NCBI GenBank assembly: GCA_021838635.1 | Contig: JAKCDC010000032.1 | Span: 1 to 33,177 of the forward strand | Direction of reading: 5' to 3' | Origin: Pseudomonadota bacterium | Lineage (GTDB): Bacteria; Pseudomonadota; Gammaproteobacteria; Steroidobacterales; Steroidobacteraceae | DNA: 33,177 nt | Shown here: positions 1-8,446 of the stretch, piece after piece | Layout: each line of letters starts with the position of its first letter | Numbering within the stretch: the stretch's first letter is position 1 | The notes under the pieces: model-generated | What the model was told of the DNA's origin: nothing | The model's database searches: none | Seen by the model: only the letters and a program-made list of their open reading frames with translations | Position numbers and translations under genes: made by a program

Positions 1-689
1 GCACGGTGTTCGAGGTGAGTGCCACGGGCGCAGAGCGCATCCTGCATTCGTTCGCCGGAGGCGCGGCGGATGGGGCGAATCCCAGCGCTCGTCTGGTCAT
101 CGACAGCGCGGGAAATCTTTACGGAACTACGTACGGCGGCGGTGCGAGTGGCTTGGGCACGGTGTTCGAGGTGAGCGCCACGGGCACGGAAAGCATCCTG
201 TATTCGTTCGCGGGCGGCCCGACTGACGGAGCGAGTCCGGATGCGGGACTTCTCTTGGATGGGGACATCCTCTATGGAACAACGAGCAGCGGCTCCTTTT
301 TAACCGCTCAGAATGGCGGCGCCGCGTGCACGAACAACAGCGGTTGCGGCACAGTGTTCGGACTTGGCATCAATGGCTTTCCGCAATACACGGTACATGC
401 TTTCGTGGGCGGCCCAACTGACGGACAGGATCCGGTGGGTGGATTGCTGCTCGGAAGCGACGGCAACCTCTACGGAACAACGTACACCGGTGGTGCGAAC
501 GCAAATGGTGCGGGCACTGTGTTTCAGATCACTCCCGCCGGCGAGACCGTGTTGTATTCCTTTGCGGGCGGGACAACCGATGGGGCGGGCCCTGCCGGCG
601 GGTTGGCTATGGACAGTGCCGGAAATCTATATGGAACGACGCAGGCCGGTGGCGCAAGCGGCGCGGGCACGGTTTTCGAAATCAACTGA
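1..689 (+). CDS. GloVer tandem-repeat protein, 3' part only
   Basis: The reading frame is already open at base 3 and stops with TGA at 687-689, so the true start lies upstream of the window. The visible 228 or so residues are a tandem array. Each unit of about 50 residues contains a GNLYGTT element, a GTVFEV/GTVFQI element and an LYSFAGG.TDG element. This is the pattern of the GloVer (Gloeobacter/Verrucomicrobia) repeat, which family knowledge places in secreted or surface proteins with beta-propeller-like repeats. Four units can be seen, and one carries an insertion with two Cys (around bases 290-350). The protein ends straight after a repeat (GTVFEIN), so there is no C-terminal anchor. The DNA of adjacent units is nearly identical (bases 1-65 against 157-221), which suggests recent unit duplication. 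The N-terminal signal cannot be seen. Molecular function is unknown. Confidence 0.8.
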   Translation, partial: TVFEVSATGAERILHSFAGGAADGANPSARLVIDSAGNLYGTTYGGGASGLGTVFEVSATGTESILYSFAGGPTDGASPDAGLLLDGDILYGTTSSGSFLTAQNGGAACTNNSGCGTVFGLGINGFPQYTVHAFVGGPTDGQDPVGGLLLGSDGNLYGTTYTGGANANGAGTVFQITPAGETVLYSFAGGTTDGAGPAGGLAMDSAGNLYGTTQAGGASGAGTVFEIN

Positions 690-794
690 GTCCATCTGCG
701 TCCGAACCGCGGTGGGCGATGGGCTTACGCGGATTTTCACCGTCAGTTGAGTGTCCATGCCTCCGACGCAGCATCTATATCTCGGAGCCCATTG

Positions 795-823
795 CGGGCC
801 GCCACGATGGACATGGCGGCCCG
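795..823. terminator. Perfect 10-bp hairpin between convergent genes
   Basis: Arms 795-804 and 814-823 are exactly complementary, with a 9-nt loop. The hairpin lies between the repeat protein (ends 689, plus) and ybeD (ends 976, minus), where a bidirectional terminator would be expected. No T-run follows on either strand, so intrinsic termination is unproven. A smaller perfect hairpin (887-892 with 895-900) lies nearby. I see no gene in the rest of 690-975. Confidence 0.4.
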
Positions 824-975
824 GGGAGAATTAATCGTTGCCCGCTTGAGGACTCGGTGCTTTCGGTCTCGCCAGCGTGATTCCCGTGCCGCCTGCGGCA
901 GAGTGGCGCAACGCACAGCTTCCGTGCCGCGCAGTTGCGCTATGGAGCACTCGGGATCCGCAATGCGCCGCACCC

Positions 976-1239
976 TCACAGCAGCATCATCACCCCGTCG
1001 CAGGCCTTGAGCTCCTCGGTCAGCGCCTCGATCTGCTCGCGACTCTCGGCGAGCAGCTGGTAGGAGATTGACAGGAAGTTGCCGTTGCCACTGAGTCGCT
1101 CGCTCACCCGCTCGGACTCAAGTCCCGGCGAATGGCGCAGCACCACCGCGTGAATACGCGCACGGAATTCGTCCGATGGCCGGCCGATGATCTTGATGGG
1201 GTACTCGGTCGGAAACTTCAGCACCGATTTGCTCACCAC
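976..1239 (-). CDS. ybeD: YbeD/DUF493 family small protein
   Basis: This is an 87-residue protein of the YbeD (DUF493, UPF0250) family, a small ACT-like ferredoxin fold of unknown biochemical role. In many gammaproteobacteria it sits between dacA and lipB. The N-terminal FPTEYPIKIIGR stretch and the C-terminal LTEELKACDGVMMLL helix/strand are typical of the family, and the length matches the usual 87-90 residues. The GTG start overlaps the end of the upstream aminotransferase gene by 7 bp, so translation is probably coupled. It is the last gene of the elongation/peptidoglycan block. The lipB-lipA genes that commonly follow are absent: an unrelated convergent gene comes next. Confidence 0.85.
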   Translation of the reverse strand: MVSKSVLKFPTEYPIKIIGRPSDEFRARIHAVVLRHSPGLESERVSERLSGNGNFLSISYQLLAESREQIEALTEELKACDGVMMLL

Positions 1240-2105
1240 GGTGTCCCCTGCAGTTCACGCTTCCATTGCTGGAAGGTGTCGTGCACGCGCCGCCAGAGCG
1301 CGCCGGGTCGACCGGTGCCCACGGGCTGGCCGTCGAGGCGCGTGACCGGCTGGACCTCGCGCGTGGCCGCTGAGATCCAGATCTCCTCGGCGCCTCGCAG
1401 CTGCGCCTCGCTCACCGGCGCGGCACGCCAGGGCACGCCGGCGCGGCTTGAGAGTTCCTCGATCACGGCGCGGGTCGTGCTCGGCAGGATCTCGTGCGAG
1501 TTCGGCGGGGTGAGCACCTCCCCGCCGAAGACCACATGAACCGCCGATGCCGAGGCATCGGTCAGTCGCCCGTCGCGCAGCAGGAGAGTCTCGGCGGCCG
1601 CTGCGTCGACCGCCAACTGACGCAGCAGCACATTCGCAAGCAGCGCGGTCGACTTGATGTCGCAGCGCGACCAGCGCGTGTCGGCGGCCGTGACGCATGC
1701 GACGCCCCGCTCGGCCAGATCCGCCGGTGGCGCCGGCCACGGTGCGGCGAATGCGAACACGGTGCGTGGTATCTGCGGTAGCGGCGCGTGCGCGCGAGCG
1801 GACTCCGCGCCCCGGGTGACCTGCCAGTACAGGTACAGATCGTCGCTACCGGCCGCGGCGATCAGCCCGGCGAACATCTCGCGCCATTGCCCGGGTGTGA
1901 GCGGATCGTCCATGCGCAGCGCGGCGAGACTGCGCGCAAGGCGCGCGCAGTGCGCCGCGAGCCGAAACGGCCGCCCGCCGTAGACGGGCATGACCTCGTA
2001 GGCGCCGTCGCCGAACAGAAATCCCCGGTCGAGGGGCGAGATGCGCGCCGCCTCGATCGGCAGGTACTCACCGTTGAGGTAACAGGTCGGGAACGGATCG
2101 GCCAT
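1233..2105 (-). CDS. dat: D-amino-acid aminotransferase (class IV, PLP)
   Basis: This 290-residue protein is a fold-type IV PLP aminotransferase. The segment RCDIKSTALLANVL (148-161) matches the D-amino-acid aminotransferase signature around the Schiff-base lysine, here Lys151. The N-terminal DRGFLFGDGAYE (26-37) and the YLYWQVTRG strand (91-99) also fit. These enzymes interconvert D-alanine and 2-oxoglutarate with pyruvate and D-glutamate in the cytoplasm. Branched-chain aminotransferases and aminodeoxychorismate lyases share the fold, but the lysine context favours the D-specific group. It lies 28 bp downstream of dacA, whose product releases D-Ala from the cell wall, so a role in D-Ala recycling or D-Glu supply is a reasonable inference. 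It overlaps ybeD by 7 bp. Confidence 0.85.
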   Translation of the reverse strand: MADPFPTCYLNGEYLPIEAARISPLDRGFLFGDGAYEVMPVYGGRPFRLAAHCARLARSLAALRMDDPLTPGQWREMFAGLIAAAGSDDLYLYWQVTRGAESARAHAPLPQIPRTVFAFAAPWPAPPADLAERGVACVTAADTRWSRCDIKSTALLANVLLRQLAVDAAAAETLLLRDGRLTDASASAVHVVFGGEVLTPPNSHEILPSTTRAVIEELSSRAGVPWRAAPVSEAQLRGAEEIWISAATREVQPVTRLDGQPVGTGRPGALWRRVHDTFQQWKRELQGTPW

Positions 2106-2133
2106 CGGATCGCTCGCAGTGGTGCCGGTGGGT

Positions 2134-3336
2134 TCAGATCCAGAGCCGGATGTCGTCGATCAGCCGGGTGATCAATCCGCCCTCAGGGACCGCACCGAGC
2201 GTCACGAGCGGCGTGCTGTCGATCTGCTGTCCGGCGCCGTTCAGCACCAGCAGCGTTCCCACGTTGTCGCCGGCGGCGATCGGCGCCGTCAACGGCCAGT
2301 GATTCCAGAGGATGCGGGTGCTGAGCGTCGCGTCCGGTCCGCGCGGCACGGTCACTACGACCGGCAGCTCAGGACCGACGGTTGCAAATCCCGCGGCTGA
2401 CTTGAATACCCGCGGCTTGGCGACCACCGCCCGCGCGGCCTCGACGTTCTCGTTCTCGTAGAAATTGTAGCCGTAGTTGATCAGCGCCTGGCTGTCGCTG
2501 ACACGTCCGTCCCAGCTCGGAGCTCCGAGGACCACCGAGACCAGGCGCATGCCGTTGCGCAGAGCGGACACTACCATGCAGTAGCCGGCCGCATCCGTGT
2601 AGCCGGTCTTCATGCCATCGACGGAGTGGTCCGTCCAGAGCAGCGTGACGCGGTTGCGCTGCGTGATGTGATCCCAGGTGAACGTCTTGATCTTGAAGAT
2701 GAAGTAGTACTGGGGGAAGTCACGGATGATGTCGGACGCGAGCGTCGCGAGGTCGCGCGCGGTGGTGTAGTGATCCGGCTTCGGCAGCCCGTCGACATCC
2801 TCGTAGTGCGTCGAGTTCAGGCCGAGGCGGCGCGCGTAGTCGTTCATCAGCGTCACGAAGCCGGCCTGCGTGCCGCCCACTTTCTGCGCCAGGGCGACCG
2901 TGGCGTCGTTACCCGACTCGACGATCATGCCCTTCAACAAGTTGAGCACCGAGACCTGGGTGCCGGGGTTGACGAACATGCGCGAACCGCCGGTGCGCCA
3001 GGCCGCATTGCTGATGGTCACCGGGGTGTTGAGCGAGAGCTGTCCACTCTTCAATGCCGAGAACACGATGTACGCGGTCATGAGCTTCGTCAGACTCGCC
3101 ATCGGCATCTTTTCATTGGCGTTCTTCGCCGCGAGCACCTGCCCGGTGTTGAAATCGACCAGCATGTATGCACGGGCATTGAGGGCCGGTGGGGGCGGGA
3201 CCGGTACGGCGACCGGCGCGGTGGCGAGCGCAGCCTGGGCTGCCGGGGCGGCAGCGGCCTGAGCCGCCGGAACGAGCGCCGCCAGGACCGGCAGCGTGGC
3301 GGCCGACAGGACGGCCAGGACAGAAGAGCGGGACAT
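2134..3336 (-). CDS. dacA: D-alanyl-D-alanine carboxypeptidase (PBP5/6 family)
   Basis: This is a 400-residue low-molecular-weight penicillin-binding protein that removes the terminal D-Ala of peptidoglycan pentapeptides in the periplasm. All three active-site motifs are present: SLTK (Ser81-Lys84), SGN (141-143) and KTG (243-245). An N-terminal Ala-rich signal peptide spans about residues 1-28. The PBP5 C-terminal beta domain follows, and the protein ends in an amphipathic helix (GGLITRLIDDIRLWI) of the type that holds DacA proteins on the inner membrane. The frame is open 15 codons further upstream, but the ATG at 3334-3336 has a strong Shine-Dalgarno 9 nt before it and opens directly into the signal peptide. 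It follows rlpA after 93 bp, the largest gap in the block, so an internal promoter is possible. Confidence 0.95.
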   Translation of the reverse strand: MSRSSVLAVLSAATLPVLAALVPAAQAAAAPAAQAALATAPVAVPVPPPPALNARAYMLVDFNTGQVLAAKNANEKMPMASLTKLMTAYIVFSALKSGQLSLNTPVTISNAAWRTGGSRMFVNPGTQVSVLNLLKGMIVESGNDATVALAQKVGGTQAGFVTLMNDYARRLGLNSTHYEDVDGLPKPDHYTTARDLATLASDIIRDFPQYYFIFKIKTFTWDHITQRNRVTLLWTDHSVDGMKTGYTDAAGYCMVVSALRNGMRLVSVVLGAPSWDGRVSDSQALINYGYNFYENENVEAARAVVAKPRVFKSAAGFATVGPELPVVVTVPRGPDATLSTRILWNHWPLTAPIAAGDNVGTLLVLNGAGQQIDSTPLVTLGAVPEGGLITRLIDDIRLWI

Positions 3337-3345
3337 GAGGTGATT

Positions 3346-3353
3346 CCTCCTTA
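3346..3353 (-). promoter_or_regulatory. Strong Shine-Dalgarno of dacA
   Basis: On the minus strand this reads TAAGGAGG, 9 nt before the ATG at 3336. It is the best ribosome-binding site in the elongation block and fixes the dacA start. The upstream in-frame ATG at 3381 has no comparable site. Confidence 0.85.
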
Positions 3354-3429
3354 GGGGATGGTGCGGCGGGTGGCGCACCATAAGATTACGCCGACGCCGG
3401 ATAGTTCTGTGCGCAACGCGTGCACCGGC

Positions 3430-4242
3430 TCACGGCTTGACCAGGATGGCCCCAGGATAGCCGAGTGCAGCCAGCCGCGCGGCGAGCGCATCGTACGCGG
3501 CTACATCGTGCACGGGTCCGACTCGCACGCGATACAGGATCCCGCCGGTAACCGACGGGGAGAGAATGAACGGACCGGGCAAGCCCGCGGACTGCAGTCG
3601 CGCGAGCACCCGTTCGGCATTGGCCGGTACGGCAAACGCGCCCACCTGCACGTACAGCGGTGCCCCGATGGGCTGCATGGCGCTTGAGACCGAGGCGGGG
3701 CTGCCCGGGGTGAGGGCCTGCACGTCGACCAGCGCCGTGCCCGTGCCGAGCATGCCGAGCTTGGCGGCCGCGACGTACGACAGGTCGATCAGCCGGTGCG
3801 CGACGAATGGCCCGCGGTCGTTGACCTTGACGATGACGCTGCGGCCGTTCGACAGATCGGTGACGCGCACGTAGGTCGGCAGCGGCAGCACCTTGTTGGC
3901 CGCGGTCATGGCGTACATGTCGTAGGGGTCCCCGTCGGCGGTCGAGCGCCCCTGGGAGTGCGCGCCGTACCACGAGGCGACGCCGATCTGGTGGTAGCCG
4001 GCAGCGCTCGCCAGGACGTAATAGCGCTTACCGTCGACGTCGTAATAGGGAGGATTGCCGCGCGGGGCCGGTGGCAGGTAGCGCGGCACGGGATTGGGGA
4101 TGGCCTGCCAGTCCGCCGGCAGGGGCGGCAGGCCGCGTGCCGGACCACCGACGAAATGACCGCTGGTGGCACAGCCGCCTAGAGTCGCCGCGAGCAGCAG
4201 TGTCCCGAGCGGGACGAGGCAGGCGCGGCCGTCGCGCCTCAC
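3430..4242 (-). CDS. rlpA: RlpA septal-ring lipoprotein, DPBB + SPOR
   Basis: This is a 270-residue lipoprotein. The signal peptide ends in a lipobox (LGGC, Cys24). A double-psi beta-barrel domain spans about residues 85-175, with SWYG at 90-93 and NDRGPF at 141-146. A SPOR domain at about 195-270 binds denuded glycan strands. RlpA of Pseudomonas aeruginosa is a lytic transglycosylase acting on strands that lack stem peptides. Asp142 corresponds to its catalytic Asp. The position of the His in the usual TAAHK motif is Asn116 here (TAANKVLPLP, codon AAC), so activity may differ. The GTG start overlaps the mltB stop as GTGA, indicating translational coupling. The mltB-rlpA-dacA order is conserved in Pseudomonas and relatives. 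Confidence 0.93.
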   Translation of the reverse strand: MRRDGRACLVPLGTLLLAATLGGCATSGHFVGGPARGLPPLPADWQAIPNPVPRYLPPAPRGNPPYYDVDGKRYYVLASAAGYHQIGVASWYGAHSQGRSTADGDPYDMYAMTAANKVLPLPTYVRVTDLSNGRSVIVKVNDRGPFVAHRLIDLSYVAAAKLGMLGTGTALVDVQALTPGSPASVSSAMQPIGAPLYVQVGAFAVPANAERVLARLQSAGLPGPFILSPSVTGGILYRVRVGPVHDVAAYDALAARLAALGYPGAILVKP

Positions 4243-5276
4243 CGTTGTCGATCCGGACCTGCAGCGGCCACTGCCGTCGCGGGTAATGCGTGCACCCGGT
4301 GGGCGATCGCCTGTGCCAGCGCGTTCACCGCCATGACGTACAGCTTGCTGTAGTTGTACGACAGCAGCGCGTGAAAATTGTTGAATCCCACCCGGTAGAT
4401 CGGCCCACTGCGCCGGTGTGCCAGCAGCAGCACCGCGCGTGTCTCGGGCGGTTCGTGCCGCGCCAGCTCGACGCCCTCGGCGGCCAGTGTGCCGACCGTG
4501 CGGTCGAGCGCGAGGCTGTTCGGATCGACCGCAAAGTGCGCGCCCGGTTCGATGCGCACCCGCGCCAGCACCGGCGCGTCGTACTGCCAGCCGTGGGCGC
4601 TCAGGTAGTGCGCGACGCTGGCGAAAATATCATCCCAGTTGGTGAACAGGTTTGGCGGACCCTTCCCCGTGCTCACCGCGAAGCGCAGGTAGGACGATGG
4701 CATGAACTGCATCGGACCCATCGCGCCGGCGTAGGAGCCCTTCACGCTGAGCGGATCGAGCCGGTCGCGCTGCGCGAGCACCAGGAAGCGCTCGAGCTGC
4801 TCGGCGAAGAAATGCGCGCGCTGCGGGTAGTCGAAGGCGAGGGTGCTGAGCGCATCAAGCACTCGGTACGAGCCGGTGAGCCGCCCGTAGTACGTTTCGA
4901 CGCCGAGGATGGCCACGATGTAGCGCGGGTTGACGCCCTGTTCGGCCCCGATACGCTCAAGCGCACGGCGGTGCGCCTGCCAGAACGCTGCGCCCGCATC
5001 GATGCGTTGCGGGGTGAGGAAGATCCGCCGGTACTGCCACCACTTCAGCACCTGCTCGGCCGGGCGGTTCATCATCGTGATGATCGAGGGCTGCGGGCGC
5101 GCCTGACGCAGGATCCACAGCACGTGGGCGCGGTTCAGCCCGTCGCGGCGCGCGACCTGGGCGGCGAAGCGCTCCAGGGGCGCGCGCGGAAAATGCGTGC
5201 TGGTCGGCTCCGCGGCGGCGGCGGGCCGGATCAACACAGTGAGTGAGAGTAGGGCGAAGAGAATCGAACGCAGCAC
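4239..5276 (-). CDS. mltB: Lytic murein transglycosylase B
   Basis: This 345-residue periplasmic muramidase of family GH103 cleaves the MurNAc-GlcNAc bond and forms 1,6-anhydroMurNAc. The catalytic Glu is Glu127 in ILGVETYYGR. The downstream segments GSYAGAMGPMQFMPSSY and NWDDIFASVAHYL are characteristic of MltB. The N terminus is an ordinary cleavable signal peptide (MLRSILFALLSLTVLIRPAAAA) without a lipobox, so unlike E. coli MltB it is probably a soluble periplasmic form. It starts with GTG at 5274-5276, preceded by AAGGAGC about 7 nt upstream. It lies 11 bp after rodA and overlaps rlpA by 4 bp. Confidence 0.93.
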   Translation of the reverse strand: MLRSILFALLSLTVLIRPAAAAEPTSTHFPRAPLERFAAQVARRDGLNRAHVLWILRQARPQPSIITMMNRPAEQVLKWWQYRRIFLTPQRIDAGAAFWQAHRRALERIGAEQGVNPRYIVAILGVETYYGRLTGSYRVLDALSTLAFDYPQRAHFFAEQLERFLVLAQRDRLDPLSVKGSYAGAMGPMQFMPSSYLRFAVSTGKGPPNLFTNWDDIFASVAHYLSAHGWQYDAPVLARVRIEPGAHFAVDPNSLALDRTVGTLAAEGVELARHEPPETRAVLLLAHRRSGPIYRVGFNNFHALLSYNYSKLYVMAVNALAQAIAHRVHALPATAVAAAGPDRQR

Positions 5277-5287
5277 TCAAGTGCTCC

Positions 5288-6424
5288 TTAGCCCATCAGC
5301 TTCCGATGCGAGAAGAGCGCCATGAGAATACCGAAACCTGACAGTACCGTCACCACCGAACTGCCTCCGTAGCTGACGAGCGGCAGCGGCACGCCGACCA
5401 CCGGTACCAGCCCCGTCACCATGCCGGCGTTGATGATCACGTAGACGAAGAAGGTGAGCGCGATGCTGCCGCCGAGCAGGCGCGAGAACGTATCCGGACA
5501 CTGCATCGCAAGGTAGATCGAGCGGCCAATCACGAACGCGTACAGCATCAGCAGCACCAGCAGCCCGAGCAGCCCGAACTCCTCGCCGATCACGGCAAAG
5601 ATGAAATCCGTGGTGCGCTCGGGCAGGAAATCGAGCTGCGCCTGGCTGCCGGCCATCCAGCCTTTGCCGAAAACGCCGCCGGAGCCGACGGCGATCTGCG
5701 ACTGGATAATGTGGTAACCGGCGCCGAGCGGATGCGCCTCGGGGTTCAGGAAGGTGAGCAGCCGCTCGCGCTGGTAGCCGTGCATGAAGCGCAGGCCGAG
5801 GGCCGCGCCTGCCGTGGCGAGCAGCAGCAGCACGATGATCGCCCGCACGCGCAGCCCGGAGAGAAACACCACCACGGCCCCGGCGGCTGTGATCAGTGCC
5901 GCGGTGCCGAGGTCCGGCTCCTTGGCCACCAGCCCGACCGGCGCGAGGATGATGAGCCCGAGCATGCCGAGGTCACCGAGGCGCGGTGGCAGCGGCCGCT
6001 CGTGCAGATACCAGGCGCACATCATCGGTACGGCGATCTTCATCAGCTCGGACGGTTGGAAATGGATCGGGCCGAGATCGAGCCAGCGTTTGGCACCGAG
6101 GTGGACGTGGCCCACCGCCGCGACTGCCAGCAGCAGCACGATGCCGAGGCCGTAGAGCCACGGTGAGGCGCGGCGCAGCAGGTTTGGGCTGATGCGCGCC
6201 ACGGACAGCATGATGATGATCCCGAGCACGAGGCGCAGCACGGTCCGCATCAGCATCGGGGTGTTCTCGGCCGAGGCGCTGTAGAGCACCACCAGGCCGA
6301 AGCCGGCCGTGAGCGCGAGTCCGACGGCGAGCGGGCCGTCGACCTTCAGCGCAAGCAACACCCGGGCTGCGCCGCTCAGCGTGCGGCGGGTGCGCGAATC
6401 GGTCGAGAACTCTTCGTGGATCAT
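5288..6424 (-). CDS. rodA: RodA, SEDS peptidoglycan glycosyltransferase
   Basis: This 378-residue polytopic membrane protein of the SEDS family polymerises lipid II during cell elongation and works with PBP2. About ten hydrophobic segments are visible. The family core HLGAKRWLDLGPIHFQPSE is present, as is the late segment LVPVVGVPLPLVSYGGSS typical of RodA/FtsW. The region around FLPERTTDFIFAVIGEEFG also matches RodA. The start is the ATG at 6422-6424, which overlaps the mrdA stop as ATGA. The open frame extends further upstream only because it reads through the end of mrdA. The length agrees with E. coli RodA (370). Confidence 0.95.
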   Translation of the reverse strand: MIHEEFSTDSRTRRTLSGAARVLLALKVDGPLAVGLALTAGFGLVVLYSASAENTPMLMRTVLRLVLGIIIMLSVARISPNLLRRASPWLYGLGIVLLLAVAAVGHVHLGAKRWLDLGPIHFQPSELMKIAVPMMCAWYLHERPLPPRLGDLGMLGLIILAPVGLVAKEPDLGTAALITAAGAVVVFLSGLRVRAIIVLLLLATAGAALGLRFMHGYQRERLLTFLNPEAHPLGAGYHIIQSQIAVGSGGVFGKGWMAGSQAQLDFLPERTTDFIFAVIGEEFGLLGLLVLLMLYAFVIGRSIYLAMQCPDTFSRLLGGSIALTFFVYVIINAGMVTGLVPVVGVPLPLVSYGGSSVVTVLSGFGILMALFSHRKLMG

Positions 6425-8421
6425 GGTGCGGCGGCCCGCTGCTCGGCAGTCATCCGCGGATCGACACCCGCCGTCACGCGCTCCTCGATGTCCGCCGGCT
6501 CCGAGAACGGACCGCGCCCGGGGTGCGCCAGGAGCTTTCCATTGGGGCCGAGCAGGTAGGCGTCCATCAGCTTGTGCGCAATGGGCGCCGCGCCCGTCGA
6601 GCCCCAGCCGGCATGCTCGACCAGCACCGCCACGGCGATCCGCGGCGCGTTGGCCGGTGCAAAGGCAATGAACCAAGCGTCATCACGCAGCTGCTTGAGC
6701 GTCTTGTCCGCATGATAAGACCCTTCGTTGGCGTAGCCCTTGGCGCCCTCGCGCACCAACTGCGCCGTGCCGGTCTTGCCCGCGATGGGGTAGGTGCTGT
6801 TGTGCATCTCCCAGTACGCCGTGCCCTTCGGCTGGGTGGTGACCCCGACCATGGCCTTGATCACGACCTTCCAGGCCGCCGAACTGATCTGGGTGAGATT
6901 GCCGTCGAGCACCGGGCGTTTCCAGTGAATCTTGTCGGTGCGCGGATTGCGCAGCCCCGTCACCAGGCGCGGCTCGTAACTGCGGCCGCGGGTGGCGAGC
7001 ATGGCGGTGTAGTGTGCCATCTGCAGCGGCGTGACCAGGAAGTATCCCTGGCCAATGCCGAGAATTACCGTGTCGCCGGGGAACCACTCGCCCTGGGAGG
7101 GGTTGGCGAACTGGCGGCGCTTCCAGGCTCGCGAGGGCACCAGGCCAGGGTCCTCCCCGGGAATATCGATGCCCGTGCGGTGACCGAAGCCGAACTTCGG
7201 CAGCCAGCTGGAGATCCGATCGATGCCCATCAAGTGCGCAAGCCGGTAGAAATACACGTCGCACGACATGATGATGGCCGTGCGCATGGTCATCTCGCCG
7301 CAGTATTCGTGATTGGCGTTGTGGTACAGATGAGCGCTGCCGGGCAGGTGATACGCATAGCCGGCCAGCACTTTCTGGTGCGGGTCGATCACTCCGTCCG
7401 TCAACGCTCCCAATGCGAGCGCTGGCTTGACCGTGGAGCCTGAGGGCAGCTGCGCGCGCAGCGTCCGGTTGAACAGCGGACGGCGCGGATTGTCGATCAG
7501 TGCGCGATATTCCTTCTCGGTGATGCCACGTGCGAACAGGTTCGGGTTGAAGGTCGGGGAGCTGGCCATCACGATCACATCGCCCGTCCACGGATCGATG
7601 GCCACGACCGCCCCGTCCTGTCCCTTGAGCAATTTCTCGGCGAGCCGCTGCAGCTTCAGGTCGAGCGAGAGTACGACGTCATCGCCGGGGATCGGCGCCT
7701 TGAAGTGCAGCTCCTTGCCGAGCGCCCCGGGACGGCGCACCGGCCGACCGAGCGCATCGACCAGCGTCTGGCGGTACCCGTTGGTGCCGTGCAGATACTT
7801 CTCGTACGTTGCCTCGACGCCGGTCTGGCCGATCACGGCCGTGCCGGCATATTCGGCTGGGTTCAGGTGCGCCAGCTCGCTGGCGCTGATGGTGCCGACG
7901 TAACCGACCGCATCGACCGCGAGCGTGCCGAAGGGGTACCAGCGCGCCTGGCGGGAGCTGATGTCGATGCCGGGAAATTCGTAGCGGCGCACCGCGAAGC
8001 GTCCCACTTCGCGGGCCGAGAGGTCGAGGCGGACGGGGAAGGTGTCGAAGCGCTCGTGCGAGGCGATGGTGCGCATCAGCTGCGGCAGGTCGCTCTGCTG
8101 CAGCAGCCCGAGCCGCACCAGGTGCGCCAGCTCATCTTTCAAGTCCGGCGCCTGGTCGGGCGTCAGGTCCAGATCGAAGGTCGGGCGGTTCGAGGCGATC
8201 ACCTCGCCGTTGCGGTCGAGAATCAGTCCGCGCGCCGCCGGGATCGGCACCGTGCGCACGCCGTTGTCGAGCGACAGTACGTTGTAGTACTGGTGGCGCA
8301 GGACCTGCAGGTAATAGAGGCGGCCGAGCACGGCGAGCACCGAGAGCACCATCAGGGCGCCGGCGAACCACGCGCGGCGGTTGAACATCCGCTGCTCGCG
8401 CCAGTGATCCTTGATCCGCAC
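6421..8421 (-). CDS. mrdA: Penicillin-binding protein 2
   Basis: This 666-residue class B PBP is the transpeptidase of the elongasome and is activated together with RodA and MreC. A single N-terminal membrane anchor lies at about residues 17-40. The pedestal/dimerisation domain follows (RGLILDRNGEVIASN around 64-78). The transpeptidase domain has STVK (Ser329-Lys332), SCD (386-388) and KTGT (549-552). The start chosen is the GTG at 8419-8421, preceded by GGAGG 9 nt upstream. It gives the expected short cytoplasmic tail before the anchor, and the frame open beyond it overlaps mreD. It lies 25 bp downstream of mreD and overlaps rodA by 4 bp. Confidence 0.95.
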   Translation of the reverse strand: MRIKDHWREQRMFNRRAWFAGALMVLSVLAVLGRLYYLQVLRHQYYNVLSLDNGVRTVPIPAARGLILDRNGEVIASNRPTFDLDLTPDQAPDLKDELAHLVRLGLLQQSDLPQLMRTIASHERFDTFPVRLDLSAREVGRFAVRRYEFPGIDISSRQARWYPFGTLAVDAVGYVGTISASELAHLNPAEYAGTAVIGQTGVEATYEKYLHGTNGYRQTLVDALGRPVRRPGALGKELHFKAPIPGDDVVLSLDLKLQRLAEKLLKGQDGAVVAIDPWTGDVIVMASSPTFNPNLFARGITEKEYRALIDNPRRPLFNRTLRAQLPSGSTVKPALALGALTDGVIDPHQKVLAGYAYHLPGSAHLYHNANHEYCGEMTMRTAIIMSCDVYFYRLAHLMGIDRISSWLPKFGFGHRTGIDIPGEDPGLVPSRAWKRRQFANPSQGEWFPGDTVILGIGQGYFLVTPLQMAHYTAMLATRGRSYEPRLVTGLRNPRTDKIHWKRPVLDGNLTQISSAAWKVVIKAMVGVTTQPKGTAYWEMHNSTYPIAGKTGTAQLVREGAKGYANEGSYHADKTLKQLRDDAWFIAFAPANAPRIAVAVLVEHAGWGSTGAAPIAHKLMDAYLLGPNGKLLAHPGRGPFSEPADIEERVTAGVDPRMTAEQRAAAP

Positions 8422-8446
8422 GGGCCATGGCCTCCAGGGGCGACCG

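Noticed and set aside
690-975. Small frames between the repeat protein and ybeD
   Set aside because: Overlapping frames on both strands with no ribosome site, no motif and Arg/Ser-rich composition; the only real structure is the hairpin.
2626-5246. Plus-strand frames opposite dacA, rlpA and mltB
   Set aside because: Arg/His-rich shadows of genes with complete active-site motifs on the other strand.
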